From positions 496,001 to 560,000 of the forward strand of contig NZ_FKIF01000006.1 of the NCBI RefSeq assembly GCF_900078705.1: a stretch of DNA of 64,000 nt, given 5' to 3'. Shown one piece after another: positions 36,584 through 47,923 of this stretch. Position 1 is the stretch's first letter. Every line of letters begins with the position of its first letter. Both the position numbers and the translations under genes were made by a program. This DNA is from Bordetella ansorpii (GTDB lineage Bacteria; Pseudomonadota; Gammaproteobacteria; Burkholderiales; Burkholderiaceae_B). The notes below the pieces were generated by a model. That model saw only the letters and a list, made by a program, of their open reading frames with translations, did not search any database and was not told the origin of the DNA.

Positions 36584-36611
36584 TTGATAATTCAAAGGTT
36601 AAAATTATAAA
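36584..36611 (+). promoter_or_regulatory. LysR gene promoter with embedded dyad
   Basis: TTGATA (36584-36589), 16 bases, TATAAA (36606-36611), 40 bp before the LysR start. A perfect dyad ATAATT-N10-AATTAT (36587-36608) overlaps both boxes, as expected for LysR autorepression and divergent activation. Confidence 0.6.
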
Positions 36612-36650
36612 TTCGAGACCGCCGGAAATCGGCTGAACAAAGGAGGCCTC

Positions 36651-37553
36651 ATGGCAATCGAGGTGACGCTCAGGCAGCTGCGTGCATTCCTGGCCGTGCG
36701 GGAATGCGGCAGTTTTTCCGAGGCGGCGCAAACCCTGCATCTTTCGCAGGCGGCGCTCAGCGGTTTGGTCAAGGAACTGGAGAGCCGGCTGGGCGTACGG
36801 CTGCTGGATCGCAACACCCGCAACGTGAGCGCCTCGGCAATCGGCGAGGCATTCGAACCCATGGTGCGGCGGGTGCTCGCGGACCTGGACGAGGCCTTGG
36901 AGGGTGTCAGCAATCTGAAGGCGCTGCGGCGCGGACTGGTGCGGGTTGCCGCGCCCGAGCCCTTGTCCTGCACGCTGCTGCCCGAGCTGATCGCGGGTTA
37001 CAGCGAGGCTTATCCAGGCATAGAGGTGCGTTTCGACGACATTCCGATCGAACAGGTGTTGACCCATCTGCAGAATGGCAGCGCGGATATCGGCTTCGGA
37101 CCCGCGGGGGTGTTGACGGATGACGCAATCGATGTGCACGTGGTGCGGGCGGATCCCTTATGGGCGGCGCTGCGTGCGGACGACCCCTTGGCAAGAGGCG
37201 AATCGGTGACCTGGAAAGATTTGCGTGAGCGGCCCTTGATCAACTACATGCCCAACCTGGCGCTGAATGTCCTGGCCAATGTGCCCTCTCGCCGTCATCC
37301 CCAGGATATCGTCGCGGTTCATCGGGTGAACACGGCCCTGTCGATGTTGCGGGTACGGCCCGGATACGTGATCTGCCCATCCATGGCTCGGCCCCTGGTC
37401 GAAGGGTTCGGACTGGCGTTTCGCGCCATCCTGCAGCCGGTAGTGACCTGGCGGATCGCCATGTTCGTGCGGCCGCGCAGTTCGATCTCGCCCGCGGTGG
37501 AACGGTTTCTGGACTATGCCTTGCGCTTCGGCAGCCACAACGCCGATAAATAA
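36651..37553 (+). CDS. LysR family transcriptional regulator
   Basis: 300 aa with a perfect AGGAGG ribosome-binding site. Helix-turn-helix: VRECGSFSEAAQTLHLSQAALSGLVKELESRLG. Divergent from a Bug receptor and 140 bp before the acyl-CoA ligase operon; likely controls both. Confidence 0.92.
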   Translation: MAIEVTLRQLRAFLAVRECGSFSEAAQTLHLSQAALSGLVKELESRLGVRLLDRNTRNVSASAIGEAFEPMVRRVLADLDEALEGVSNLKALRRGLVRVAAPEPLSCTLLPELIAGYSEAYPGIEVRFDDIPIEQVLTHLQNGSADIGFGPAGVLTDDAIDVHVVRADPLWAALRADDPLARGESVTWKDLRERPLINYMPNLALNVLANVPSRRHPQDIVAVHRVNTALSMLRVRPGYVICPSMARPLVEGFGLAFRAILQPVVTWRIAMFVRPRSSISPAVERFLDYALRFGSHNADK

Positions 37554-37693
37554 GTTTAGCTTATAGAAAATTCAGAAATCACAGTTTGTGTGATAGAAGC
37601 GCCCCCGGTATCTTTGCCTATCCCCGGAGACCTGCCGCGCACGGAACCATGACGTCATCGCGCTGACTGGCAGTCGCCGCCTTTAGCCATCGG

Positions 37694-39892
37694 ATGCCCA
37701 TGCCGCTGCCCGACCTCGATTCTTTTCTCTCACCCCGTTCCATCGCGATCGTGGGAGCTTCTTCCAACCCCGCCAAGATCGGTGCCGTGCCCGTCCGCTA
37801 TCTGGTTGAGCACGGTTACGACGGCGCCATCTATCCCATCAACGCCCGTGCGGACCAGATCGAAGGCCGGCGGGCGTATCCATCGCTGCGGGCGGTCGAA
37901 GCCCCCATTGATCTCGCCGTTTTCGCCATTCCAGCATCCAGCGTGGACGCGGCCCTGGATGACGCCATCGCCGCCAGGGTGAAGAATATCGTCATGTTCT
38001 CGGCCGGCTTCGCCGAGATGGGCAAGGAAGGCGAGCAGGCCCAGGCTGAGTTTGCCGCCAGGGCCAAGGCCGCCGGCATACGCGTGCTGGGGCCGAACTG
38101 TCTGGGCTTCATGAATGTGGCCCGGGCGGTCTATGCCACCTTTTCGCCCGTGGTTGGCACCGGCGCGAACGAGCCGGGCAGCGTCGGGATCGTCAGCCAG
38201 AGCGGCGCCTTTGGCGCCTACGCCTACGCGATGTCGCGCGAACGCGGGCTGGGCCTGTCGGCTTGGATCACCACCGGCAACGAGTCGGATATCGGCGTTG
38301 CCGATTGCATTGCATGGATGGCACGCGATCCAGCCACGCGGGTGATCATGGCCTACCTGGAGGGGTGCAAGGATGGCCGTAAGCTGAGAGATGCCCTCGA
38401 CCTGGCGCGCGCCGCAGGCAAGCCCGTCGTCGTGGTCAAGGTGGGCCGCACTGAGCTGGGCGCCTTGACCGCGGCGTCCCATACCGCCGCGCTGGCGGGC
38501 GACGACGCGGTATTCGATGCCCTTTTCCGGCAACACGGCGCGTATCGCGCCCGCAATATCGAGGAGTTCTTCGACGTTGCCCATGGGCTGGCGGTGGCCG
38601 GGCTGCCCCCCAACAAGCAGGTCGGCTTGTTGACGGTGTCCGGCGGCGTGGGCGTCATGATGGCCGACGAGGCCGCCGACGCGGCACTGGAGGTCACGGC
38701 GCTTCCCGCCGCCGCGCAAGCGATGATCCATGCCCGGGTGCCGCTGGCGGCCACCCATAACCCGGTGGACATTACCGGCCAGGTCACCGCCGAGCCGGAT
38801 CTGCTGGAGGCCACGGCGCGCATCATGCTGGGTGAAGCCGGCCACGGCAGCCTGCTGATATTCCTCGCGGCGTTTGGGGCCACGCCGGCCATGCGGATAC
38901 TGCAGCAGCAGATGGCGCAGGCGCTGCGCAACGACTTTCCCGGACGCTTGATCATCTTCAGCACCCTGGCGGACACCGCGCAGCAGCGCGCGCTGGAAGC
39001 AGCGGGGTGCCTGTCCTTTACCGATCCGGCGCGCGCGGTGCGGGTCATGGCCGCCATGCAGTTCTTCATCCGCCACGCAGATCGCGTCAGCCGTTCGGAC
39101 GCGGAAACGTCATGGCCCGGGGCCATTGCCGCAATGCCGGCTCCGCAGGACGCCAGCGCCGCGCCGGGCCCCTTGCGGCGCGTGGCCCACAACGAAGCCG
39201 ATGCCCTGGGAACGCTCAGGGCATACGGTATTCCCACCGTCCCGTTCCATCGCGCGAACAGCCCTGACGAGGTCATCGCCGGCGCGCGGTCGCTGGGCTT
39301 CCCGGTGGCGATGAAAGTTCTTTCCGCCGACATCACGCACAAGAGCGATGTCGGCGGCGTGGTGCTCGACATCCGTGATGCGGACGAAGCCGTTGCCGCC
39401 CATGCCCGCATTCTCGATGCCGCGCGGTCCTCCGCGCCAAACGCCCGGATCGATGGCGTGCTGGTGGCGCGCATGGTGCGCGGCGGCGTCGAGTGCATTC
39501 TAGGCGCGCGGCGCGATCCGGCATTGGGCGTCGTCGTCATGCTGGGTTCAGGCGGCGTGACGGTCGAGCTGCTGGGCGACGTCACGTTCCGCCTGGCGCC
39601 CGTCGATATCGGTCAGGCCCGCGCGATGGTCGGTGAGCTCAGGACCGCACGGCTGTTGCAAGGCTTTCGGGGCAAGCCCCCCTGCGACGTCGAGGCCCTG
39701 GCCGAAGCCATCGTCCGCTTGTCCCGTTTTGCGCTGGCCGCGGGAGACTCGCTCGAATCGGTGGAACTGAATCCTTTTGTCGTACTGCCCGCGGGCCAGG
39801 GCGCGCTGGCGCTCGACGCCGTGTTGCTGACGGCTCCGCCGGCCACCGCGAACGCAAGCTCGCCGGCATTCGCGCCTTCCGTTTCCTTCTGA
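37694..39892 (+). CDS. Acyl-CoA synthetase (ADP-forming), fused alpha/beta
   Basis: 732 aa (ATG at 37694; alternative 37700). Domain order: CoA-binding Rossmann domain (LSPRSIAIVGASSNPAKIGAVP), two succinyl-CoA-synthetase-like domains with the phosphorylated His region ASHTAALAGDD (H263), then an ATP-grasp domain (YGIPTVPFHRANS, FPVAMKVLSADITHKSDVGGVVLD, GVEC..GARRDP). It converts an acid plus CoA and ATP to acyl-CoA, ADP and phosphate. As first gene of an operon with thiolase and SDR it probably activates the imported acid. Confidence 0.9.
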   Translation: MPMPLPDLDSFLSPRSIAIVGASSNPAKIGAVPVRYLVEHGYDGAIYPINARADQIEGRRAYPSLRAVEAPIDLAVFAIPASSVDAALDDAIAARVKNIVMFSAGFAEMGKEGEQAQAEFAARAKAAGIRVLGPNCLGFMNVARAVYATFSPVVGTGANEPGSVGIVSQSGAFGAYAYAMSRERGLGLSAWITTGNESDIGVADCIAWMARDPATRVIMAYLEGCKDGRKLRDALDLARAAGKPVVVVKVGRTELGALTAASHTAALAGDDAVFDALFRQHGAYRARNIEEFFDVAHGLAVAGLPPNKQVGLLTVSGGVGVMMADEAADAALEVTALPAAAQAMIHARVPLAATHNPVDITGQVTAEPDLLEATARIMLGEAGHGSLLIFLAAFGATPAMRILQQQMAQALRNDFPGRLIIFSTLADTAQQRALEAAGCLSFTDPARAVRVMAAMQFFIRHADRVSRSDAETSWPGAIAAMPAPQDASAAPGPLRRVAHNEADALGTLRAYGIPTVPFHRANSPDEVIAGARSLGFPVAMKVLSADITHKSDVGGVVLDIRDADEAVAAHARILDAARSSAPNARIDGVLVARMVRGGVECILGARRDPALGVVVMLGSGGVTVELLGDVTFRLAPVDIGQARAMVGELRTARLLQGFRGKPPCDVEALAEAIVRLSRFALAAGDSLESVELNPFVVLPAGQGALALDAVLLTAPPATANASSPAFAPSVSF

Positions 39893-39905
39893 GAGTCGTT
39901 CGACC

Positions 39906-41174
39906 ATGAACAATGATATCGGCGCATCCAGCGTGCAATCGGCCGCTCGCCAAGCCGTCATGATCACACTGCCCTTGTTCGAGATGGCCCGCATGCGCGC
40001 CGCCAACACGGCGCGCAAACATCCGGTCCGGGGGTTTGCCGGCGATAGCCCCTCCTCGCGCATGCGCTGGCTGAATCAGTTCACCCATACGAGGCGCCTG
40101 CGGGGCCCGGACGACAAGGAAGTCGTCACGCCGAACAATGACACGTTATTCACCAATGCCTGGCTGGATCTGTCCGAGGGGCCCGTCGTCATCGATGTGC
40201 CGGCCATGGGCCAGCGCTATTGGGTCCTGGGTTTCCTGGACGCCTGGACCAACCCCTGGGCCTACGCAGGCCGCCGCATGACCGGGTGCGAGGCGCAACG
40301 ACTCTTCGTGCACGGGCCGGCCTGGCGCGGGGGCGTGCCCGCGGGAATGCATGAAATCAGCGCTCCCAGCAATGATGTCTGGGTCATCGGCCGCATCCTG
40401 GTCGATGCGACGGCGCGGGATCTGGCGGAAGTCCACGCATTGCAAGACCGTTTCGCGCTTCTTCGCATGGACGGTACGCCGGCGCTTTCGCGCATCGATA
40501 CCTTGATCGACGAGCGGGGCGCCGGCGTGCCCCAGGCACAGGAGTATTCGCGCGTGGTGGACGCGATGCTGGCGCGCAATCCATCCGCGCATCCATTGCC
40601 CGCATGGCCGATCGCGCCCGAGTTGCTTCAGCAGGCTTTGGATGACGTATACACGGAACTGCGTGACGTCGCGCAGTCTTCCGAACTCGGTGGCGGCTGG
40701 ACGACCGCTGTCAACGTGCGCGACGACTTCGGCGACGACTTCGTCACCCGCGCCCGCATCGCGCGGAACTGGATAGGCACATTGGGTATCGACGAGGCCA
40801 TGTACATCATGGCGGAAGTCGATGAACAGGGGCTGGCATTGAGCGGGACGCACCGTTATGAATTGCACTTTCCACGCTCCGGCCTGCCGCAGGTGGCATC
40901 TTTCTGGTCCATCACCCTGTACCGGCGCAGCGATTGCCTGCTGGTGGCGAATCCCATAGGCCGTCATTCGATCGGCGATCGTACACAGGGTTTGCTGCAA
41001 GACGCCGATGGCGGACTGCGCATACGCATCCAACCCGACGATCCCGGCCATGGGCACAACTGGCTGCCCGCGCCCGCGGATGAAGGCTTCTACCTGACAT
41101 TGCGCCTCTATACCCCGGCGCGCTCACACCTGGAAGGGACGTTTGCCTATCCGCCGGTACGGCGGTTGGCGTGA
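39906..41174 (+). CDS. DUF1254/DUF1214 domain protein
   Basis: 422-aa protein beginning 13 bp after the ligase gene. The DUF1254 portion includes VVTPNNDTLFTNAWLDLSEGPVVIDVPAMGQRYWVLGFLDAWTNP; the C-terminal DUF1214 portion includes PQVASFWSITLYRRSDCLLVANPIGRHSIGDRT and LRIRIQPDDP. No signal peptide is evident, while many relatives are exported. Biochemical function is unestablished. Its place between ligase and thiolase suggests a role in the same pathway. Confidence 0.85.
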   Translation: MNNDIGASSVQSAARQAVMITLPLFEMARMRAANTARKHPVRGFAGDSPSSRMRWLNQFTHTRRLRGPDDKEVVTPNNDTLFTNAWLDLSEGPVVIDVPAMGQRYWVLGFLDAWTNPWAYAGRRMTGCEAQRLFVHGPAWRGGVPAGMHEISAPSNDVWVIGRILVDATARDLAEVHALQDRFALLRMDGTPALSRIDTLIDERGAGVPQAQEYSRVVDAMLARNPSAHPLPAWPIAPELLQQALDDVYTELRDVAQSSELGGGWTTAVNVRDDFGDDFVTRARIARNWIGTLGIDEAMYIMAEVDEQGLALSGTHRYELHFPRSGLPQVASFWSITLYRRSDCLLVANPIGRHSIGDRTQGLLQDADGGLRIRIQPDDPGHGHNWLPAPADEGFYLTLRLYTPARSHLEGTFAYPPVRRLA

Positions 41175-41187
41175 AGGAAGAGAATCC

Positions 41188-42372
41188 ATGCAGAAAGATG
41201 TCTTTGTCATCTCCGCGGTACGCACCGCCATTGGCGCCTTCGGCGGCACGCTGAAGAGTACCCCGCCCGCCGAGCTGGCGACGCTCGTGGTGCGTGAGGC
41301 CCTGGCGCGCAGCGGGGCCGCCCCTGACAGCGTCGGACATGTGTCCATGGGTACGGTCATCCTCACCGAGCCGCGCGATATCTATATGAGCCGCATCGCC
41401 GCGCTGGACGCGGGATTGCCGCAGTCGGCGTCGGCGTTCAATATCAACCGTCTTTGCGGGTCCGGTCTGCAGGCCATCATCTCTTCGGCGCAAGCGGTTG
41501 CGGCCGGCGATTGCGAACTGGCGGTAGGCGCGGGCGCGGAATGCATGTCGCGCGCCGGCTACCTGTCGCCGTCGAACCGGTGGGGCGCGCGCATGGGTGA
41601 CACCGTGATGCTGGACCTGATGCTGAACGCGCTGCACGATCCCTTCCACAACGTACACATGGGAATCACCGCCGAAAACGTGGCCGAACGCTACGGCATT
41701 TCACGCCGCATGATGGACGAGATGGCGGTAAGCAGCCATCAGCGCGCTGCCACCGCCATACGCGAGGGACGGTTCAAGGACCAGATCGTCGCGGTGAACG
41801 TCGCCTCGCGCCGTGGAGACATCGTGTTCGAGGTGGACGAGCACGTGAAAGCAGACACGACGCTGGAGGTGCTGAGCACCTTGAAACCGGTGTTCAAGCG
41901 CGATGGCGGCACCGTGACCGCCGGCAATTCCGCCGGCCTCAACGATGGAGCGGCTGCCCTGGTGCTGGCCAGCGCCGAGGCGGTGAAAACACAGAACCTG
42001 GCGCCCATTGGACGGCTGGTCGGCTACGCCTATGCGGGTGTCGAGCCCGCCCTCATGGGCACAGGCCCCATTCCGGCGACGCGGGCGGTGCTGGCGCGCA
42101 CGGGCTTGAATGTCGCCGACATGGACGTCATCGAATCGAACGAGGCCTTCGCCGCCCAGGCCTGTGCGGTCATGCGCGAGTTGGACTTCGATCCGGCCAA
42201 GGTCAACCCCAACGGCTCGGGCATATCGTTGGGCCATCCGATCGGCGCGACTGGCGCGGTGATCGCCACCAAGGCGCTGCATGAACTGCAACGGATACGC
42301 GGGCGCTATGCGCTGGTGACGATGTGTATAGGCGGCGGGCAGGGTATTGCCGCCATCTTCGAGCGGGTTTGA
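41188..42372 (+). CDS. Acetyl-CoA C-acyltransferase (thiolase)
   Basis: 394 aa. Nucleophile C90 in NRLCGSGLQAI, then H350 in GHPIGATGAV and C380 in MCIGGGQGIA, the complete thiolase triad. ATG at 41188 follows GAAGGAAGAGAA. It cleaves a 3-ketoacyl-CoA or condenses acetyl-CoA. It is 13 bp after the DUF1254 gene and 34 bp before the SDR gene. Confidence 0.95.
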   Translation: MQKDVFVISAVRTAIGAFGGTLKSTPPAELATLVVREALARSGAAPDSVGHVSMGTVILTEPRDIYMSRIAALDAGLPQSASAFNINRLCGSGLQAIISSAQAVAAGDCELAVGAGAECMSRAGYLSPSNRWGARMGDTVMLDLMLNALHDPFHNVHMGITAENVAERYGISRRMMDEMAVSSHQRAATAIREGRFKDQIVAVNVASRRGDIVFEVDEHVKADTTLEVLSTLKPVFKRDGGTVTAGNSAGLNDGAAALVLASAEAVKTQNLAPIGRLVGYAYAGVEPALMGTGPIPATRAVLARTGLNVADMDVIESNEAFAAQACAVMRELDFDPAKVNPNGSGISLGHPIGATGAVIATKALHELQRIRGRYALVTMCIGGGQGIAAIFERV

Positions 42373-42406
42373 CCGTGATGGCCGTCAGCAAGCACAAGGG
42401 AAAGCA

Positions 42407-43351
42407 ATGTCGAACGTCTTGAAAAACCGGGTGGCGATAGTCACCGGCGCAGGCGGCGGGCTGGGGCGCACACACGCGCTGGAGCTGGCGCGTCACGGCG
42501 CCCAGGTCGTGGTGAATGACCTGGGCGAATCCGCACAGGCCGTGGCCGAGGAAATTCGGCGAGCCGGCGGTCAGGCGACTGCGCATGAGAGCGACGTTAC
42601 CCGTTACGAAGACATGGAAGCCATGGCTGCGCATGCGGTCGCCGAGTTCGGACGGGTGGACATCCTGGTGAACAACGCGGGGGTCCTGCGTGACCGCAGC
42701 TTCGCCAAGATGTCGCTGGATGAATTCCGCCTCGTACTCGACGTGCACGTCATGGGGACGGTCCATGCCACCAAGGCGGTCTGGGCGGGAATGCGCGAAC
42801 AGAACTATGGCCGCATCATCATGACGACCTCTTCGTCAGGGCTATATGGGAACTTCGGTCAATCCAACTACGGTGCGGCGAAGATGGCGCTGGTGGGGCT
42901 GATGCAGACGCTGGCGCTGGAGGGCGCCGCGAGGAATGTGCGGGTGAATTGCCTCGCCCCCAGCGCGGTCACGGCCATGACGGAAGGACTGCTGCCACCC
43001 GAGGCGCAGGCGGTCTTGACGCCGGAACGCGTCAGTACCGCATTGTTGGCCTTGGTGCGCGAGGACGCTCCCACGCGCATGATTCTTCTGGCGGGCGGCG
43101 GCAGTTTCGAAAACGCCCACATCACCATGACGCAAGGCATTCATATCGCCGACGGCAATGATCCCGCCGCCACGCTGCCGGCAAAGTTGGCGGCCGTGCA
43201 GGACCAGGCTGGCCAGATGAGCCCGGCCTCGGGCTGGGACCAGGCTAGGCATGAGGTGGGTAAAGCGCTGGCCGGGACCGGCGGCACAGTTCGCTCCCTT
43301 GGCATCGAGGTCGACGATGCTCTTAAGATGGGTGAACAAACAGAGGTTTGA
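42407..43351 (+). CDS. SDR dehydrogenase, 3-hydroxyacyl-CoA dehydrogenase-like (MFE-2 type)
   Basis: 314 aa. NAD-binding TGAGGGLGRTHALELARHGAQVVVNDLG, VNNAGVLRDRSFAKM, catalytic YGAAK in QSNYGAAKMAL. The sequence resembles the N-terminal dehydrogenase of peroxisomal multifunctional enzyme type 2, which oxidises (3R)-hydroxyacyl-CoA. With the thiolase this gives the last two beta-oxidation steps; no acyl-CoA dehydrogenase or hydratase is present. The C-terminal ~60 residues go beyond the SDR core. Confidence 0.9.
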   Translation: MSNVLKNRVAIVTGAGGGLGRTHALELARHGAQVVVNDLGESAQAVAEEIRRAGGQATAHESDVTRYEDMEAMAAHAVAEFGRVDILVNNAGVLRDRSFAKMSLDEFRLVLDVHVMGTVHATKAVWAGMREQNYGRIIMTTSSSGLYGNFGQSNYGAAKMALVGLMQTLALEGAARNVRVNCLAPSAVTAMTEGLLPPEAQAVLTPERVSTALLALVREDAPTRMILLAGGGSFENAHITMTQGIHIADGNDPAATLPAKLAAVQDQAGQMSPASGWDQARHEVGKALAGTGGTVRSLGIEVDDALKMGEQTEV

Positions 43352-43360
43352 TGCATCCCG

Positions 43361-43384
43361 GCCGGCGAGCGTTCGCTTGCCGGC
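43361..43384. terminator. Hairpin terminating the acyl-CoA operon
   Basis: GCCGGCGAGCG-TT-CGCTTGCCGGC, 11 bp with one G:T pair, just after the SDR gene and before a convergent gene. A 10-bp direct repeat (AAGAGCGGCC) follows. Confidence 0.6.
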
Positions 43385-43490
43385 CAAGAGCGGCCAAGAG
43401 CGGACGGCTGCGACGACGGCAGATGCAACTAAAAGTTCTCCGACGATCCGCGCAAGGGCCTGCGCGGGATGGCGGCTAACATAGCCGCCA

Positions 43491-44411
43491 TCAGCGCTCT
43501 AGCACCGACAAGATGCTCCTGGCCGCACCCACAGCCATCCCACGCAAACCACCATTAGTCGTGCCACCTATGTGGGGCGTGAGAATGGCGTTTGGGGTTT
43601 CGGTCCATGGAGATTCTGTGTCGATAGGCTCATCGACAAAACAATCTAGACCAAGGTAGAGTTCGTGGGCCTGCAATTTCTTGCGCATGGCTACCTCGTC
43701 CAAGATCCCAGCTCGTGCGGTATTTACCACGATGGCTCCTTTGCGCAACAAATCCAACCTGTGCGCATCCAGCATATTGCGAGTCGATTCGTCCAGCGGA
43801 CAATGCAACGAAACGACATCGCTGGACGTAAGCAGTTCTTCCAGTTCAACCTTTTGGACGCCTTCCGGCAACTGATCCACCTGCAGGTAAGGATCGCAAA
43901 CCATCACGCGCATACCGATCGCCTGCGCGAACCGCACCACCCTCGCGCCAATGGATCCGCAGCCCACCACACCCAGCATCGCACCAGATAACTCGAAGCC
44001 CTGGTAGCTTTGTTTGTCCCAATGGCCTTCGTGCATGCGCCGATCGAGCCAGCTTATGTGTCGTGCGCAAGCGAGGATCAGACACAGAGCCAGTTCCGCA
44101 ACCGCTTGGCTGTTTGACCCAACTGCGGCAATTGCCTGGATGTCAAGCCGCTTCGCAGCTTCCCGATCGATGGCGTCCATCCCTACACCATGCCGACCGA
44201 TGACTCTCAACTTCTGGGAAGCCAAGAGTACCTGCTCGGTTATTCTCCCGTAGCGAAACAGGATGCCAACCGGCTGTTCGCGCCTCACTAGCGCGGTTAA
44301 GTCTTCCTGTGTAAATCGCGCACCGGTGTAGCAGAGACGGTAGCCCTTCAAGAGCGCGACGGCGTCTGGGTGGACTTTCTCTTCGGTGATGACAATGGTT
44401 TCTTGGCTCAT
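43491..44411 (-). CDS. D-isomer-specific 2-hydroxyacid dehydrogenase
   Basis: 306 aa from the ATG at 44411. GVVGCGSIGARVVRFAQAIG is the Rossmann loop; catalytic residues lie in NTARAGILDE, DCFVDEP and TPHIGGTT. It is the last gene of the minus-strand catabolic run, 166 bp after the RraA-type gene and with its own operator-like palindrome, so it may be separately tuned. It could reduce a 2-oxo acid, such as a product of the aldolase or aminotransferase. Not a duplicate of the dehydrogenase at 33370; sequences differ clearly. Confidence 0.9.
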   Translation of the reverse strand: MSQETIVITEEKVHPDAVALLKGYRLCYTGARFTQEDLTALVRREQPVGILFRYGRITEQVLLASQKLRVIGRHGVGMDAIDREAAKRLDIQAIAAVGSNSQAVAELALCLILACARHISWLDRRMHEGHWDKQSYQGFELSGAMLGVVGCGSIGARVVRFAQAIGMRVMVCDPYLQVDQLPEGVQKVELEELLTSSDVVSLHCPLDESTRNMLDAHRLDLLRKGAIVVNTARAGILDEVAMRKKLQAHELYLGLDCFVDEPIDTESPWTETPNAILTPHIGGTTNGGLRGMAVGAARSILSVLER

Positions 44412-44424
44412 TTTTTCTCTACGT

Positions 44425-44446
44425 CTAGTGATCGTTCGTTCACTAG
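44425..44446. promoter_or_regulatory. Palindromic operator candidate
   Basis: CTAGTGA-N8-TCACTAG, a perfect 7-bp dyad ending 14 bp upstream of the dehydrogenase start. The regulator is unknown; size and position fit a repressor site. Confidence 0.5.
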
Positions 44447-44577
44447 TTAAAGCTCTCAAGAATGTGGCGCATGTTGTCTCCAGCCTTGCTTATCGTGCCT
44501 CTGTAAGTTGAGGCACTTGATCAATGGCTCTCATGTCCTACGGAATGGGCGCGCGAGCGTATCACGCGCGTTTCCGC

Positions 44578-45261
44578 TTAAAGACGCTCCCCCTCTGCAA
44601 GCACGCCGGCGGTGCGCAGCGCACCTTCGAGCCAGGAGGCTGACGTGTCACCACGCCGAATCTGGTCCATGCGCTTGGCTTCGTCAGCTACCTTCTTCGC
44701 TGCCAAGGGCAGAAGCGTGGCGACGTGCTCACGTTCGAGTGCTACCACACCGTCAATGTCGCCTATGACGAGATCTCCGGGGTTCACGGTTACCCCTGCG
44801 CAGCTCACTGACGCGCCGATACGGCCTGCCACGTTTTTTGTAGGACCGTTAGGATTGGTTCCAATGGCAAAGACGGGAAAGCCCAATTCCCGGAGTTCGT
44901 CGCAGTCGCGCACGGCACCGTCGACAACGACGCCTGCGAGCTTTCGAACTTTGCAGGCGTTTATCATCAGCGCACCCATCAACGCCGCAGTCATATCGCC
45001 CTTGCCGTCAATGACCAGCACATCTCCGGGCTGTGCAAGCGCTATTGCAGCGTGAATCATCAGGTTGTCGCCGGGACGCACATCGACGGTGAATGCAGGT
45101 CCGACGAGCCTCATGCTCGGGTGAACGGCGGCCATGCGCCCATGCATTGCGCCCCGGCGACCATTCACGTCGGCAAATATCGCCGCTTGATATTGCGCTG
45201 CCTGCTGGACATGCTCCACAGAGACGCGGGCGAAGTCTCGATTTATGTTTGAGGTGGTCAT
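44578..45261 (-). CDS. RraA family aldolase/decarboxylase (HMG/CHA aldolase-like)
   Basis: 227 aa from the ATG at 45261. The fold's signature G-x20-R-D is visible as DMTAALMGALMINACKV.. leading to GVVVDGAVRDCDEL, plus GDNLMIHAAIALAQPGDVLVIDGKGD. Class II pyruvate aldolases of this family (4-hydroxy-4-methyl-2-oxoglutarate aldolase) cleave 4-hydroxy-2-oxo acids to pyruvate and often decarboxylate oxaloacetate. RNase E inhibitor activity (true RraA) is unlikely in this catabolic setting. 8 bp after the aminotransferase gene. Confidence 0.88.
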   Translation of the reverse strand: MTTSNINRDFARVSVEHVQQAAQYQAAIFADVNGRRGAMHGRMAAVHPSMRLVGPAFTVDVRPGDNLMIHAAIALAQPGDVLVIDGKGDMTAALMGALMINACKVRKLAGVVVDGAVRDCDELRELGFPVFAIGTNPNGPTKNVAGRIGASVSCAGVTVNPGDLVIGDIDGVVALEREHVATLLPLAAKKVADEAKRMDQIRRGDTSASWLEGALRTAGVLAEGERL

Positions 45262-45269
45262 GTGAGAAG

Positions 45270-47221
<1,952 letters not shown>

Positions 47222-47229
<8 letters not shown>

Positions 47230-47923
47230 TTCTTAGCACCACGTTGCGGCGCATATTGATAGTTTTCTCCAGCGTTCCGACGGCCAAGCTGAGCGACCAG
47301 CAGATGAGAAAGTAAGTGGCTGCGAGGATTAGGTAGACCTCAAACGGCTTAGTGAGCAGTTGCGCATTCACCTGATAAGCGGCGTAGGTCAGTTCATTGA
47401 CGCTGATGATGTATCCCAGCGACGTATTCTTGATGAGGTTGATGAACTGGTTCAGGATGCTGGGCGTCATGTTGACAAGGGCCTGAGGCAGCACAATTTT
47501 TCGCATTGTCTGCATATAGGTCATGCCTACCGCGCGCGCAGCCTCGACCTGCCCCTTCGGAATGGCTTCGATCCCGGCACGAACAACTTCGCCCATAAAC
47601 GCGAGCTCATACAGGACTAGCGCGCAGACCACGGTTGTTGTCCCGGAGATCGAGCGCCCAATCACCAGGGGCACGATGAAATAGGCCCAGAAGATCAGCA
47701 ACAGGACGGGTAGCCCACGCACGGCGTTGACAATCACACCAGCAAATAGACGCGGTGCACGCAATGGGCTGGTGCGCGCCATGCCAATCAGTACCGCCAA
47801 CGGAAACGAGATCACGAGCCCGGCGACTGCGATGAACAGGGTGAGCGCGAGCCCCCCCAGCGGGCCGTATGGATATTGACCGATCAATAGCAGAAGGCCG
47901 TATTTGTCCAGGATATCGATCAT
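47222..47923 (-). CDS. Amino acid ABC transporter, permease subunit (GltK-like)
   Basis: 233 aa with about five helices and the ATPase-contact loop [20 protein letters not shown]. It overlaps the preceding permease gene by 4 bp (ATGA). Confidence 0.93.
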
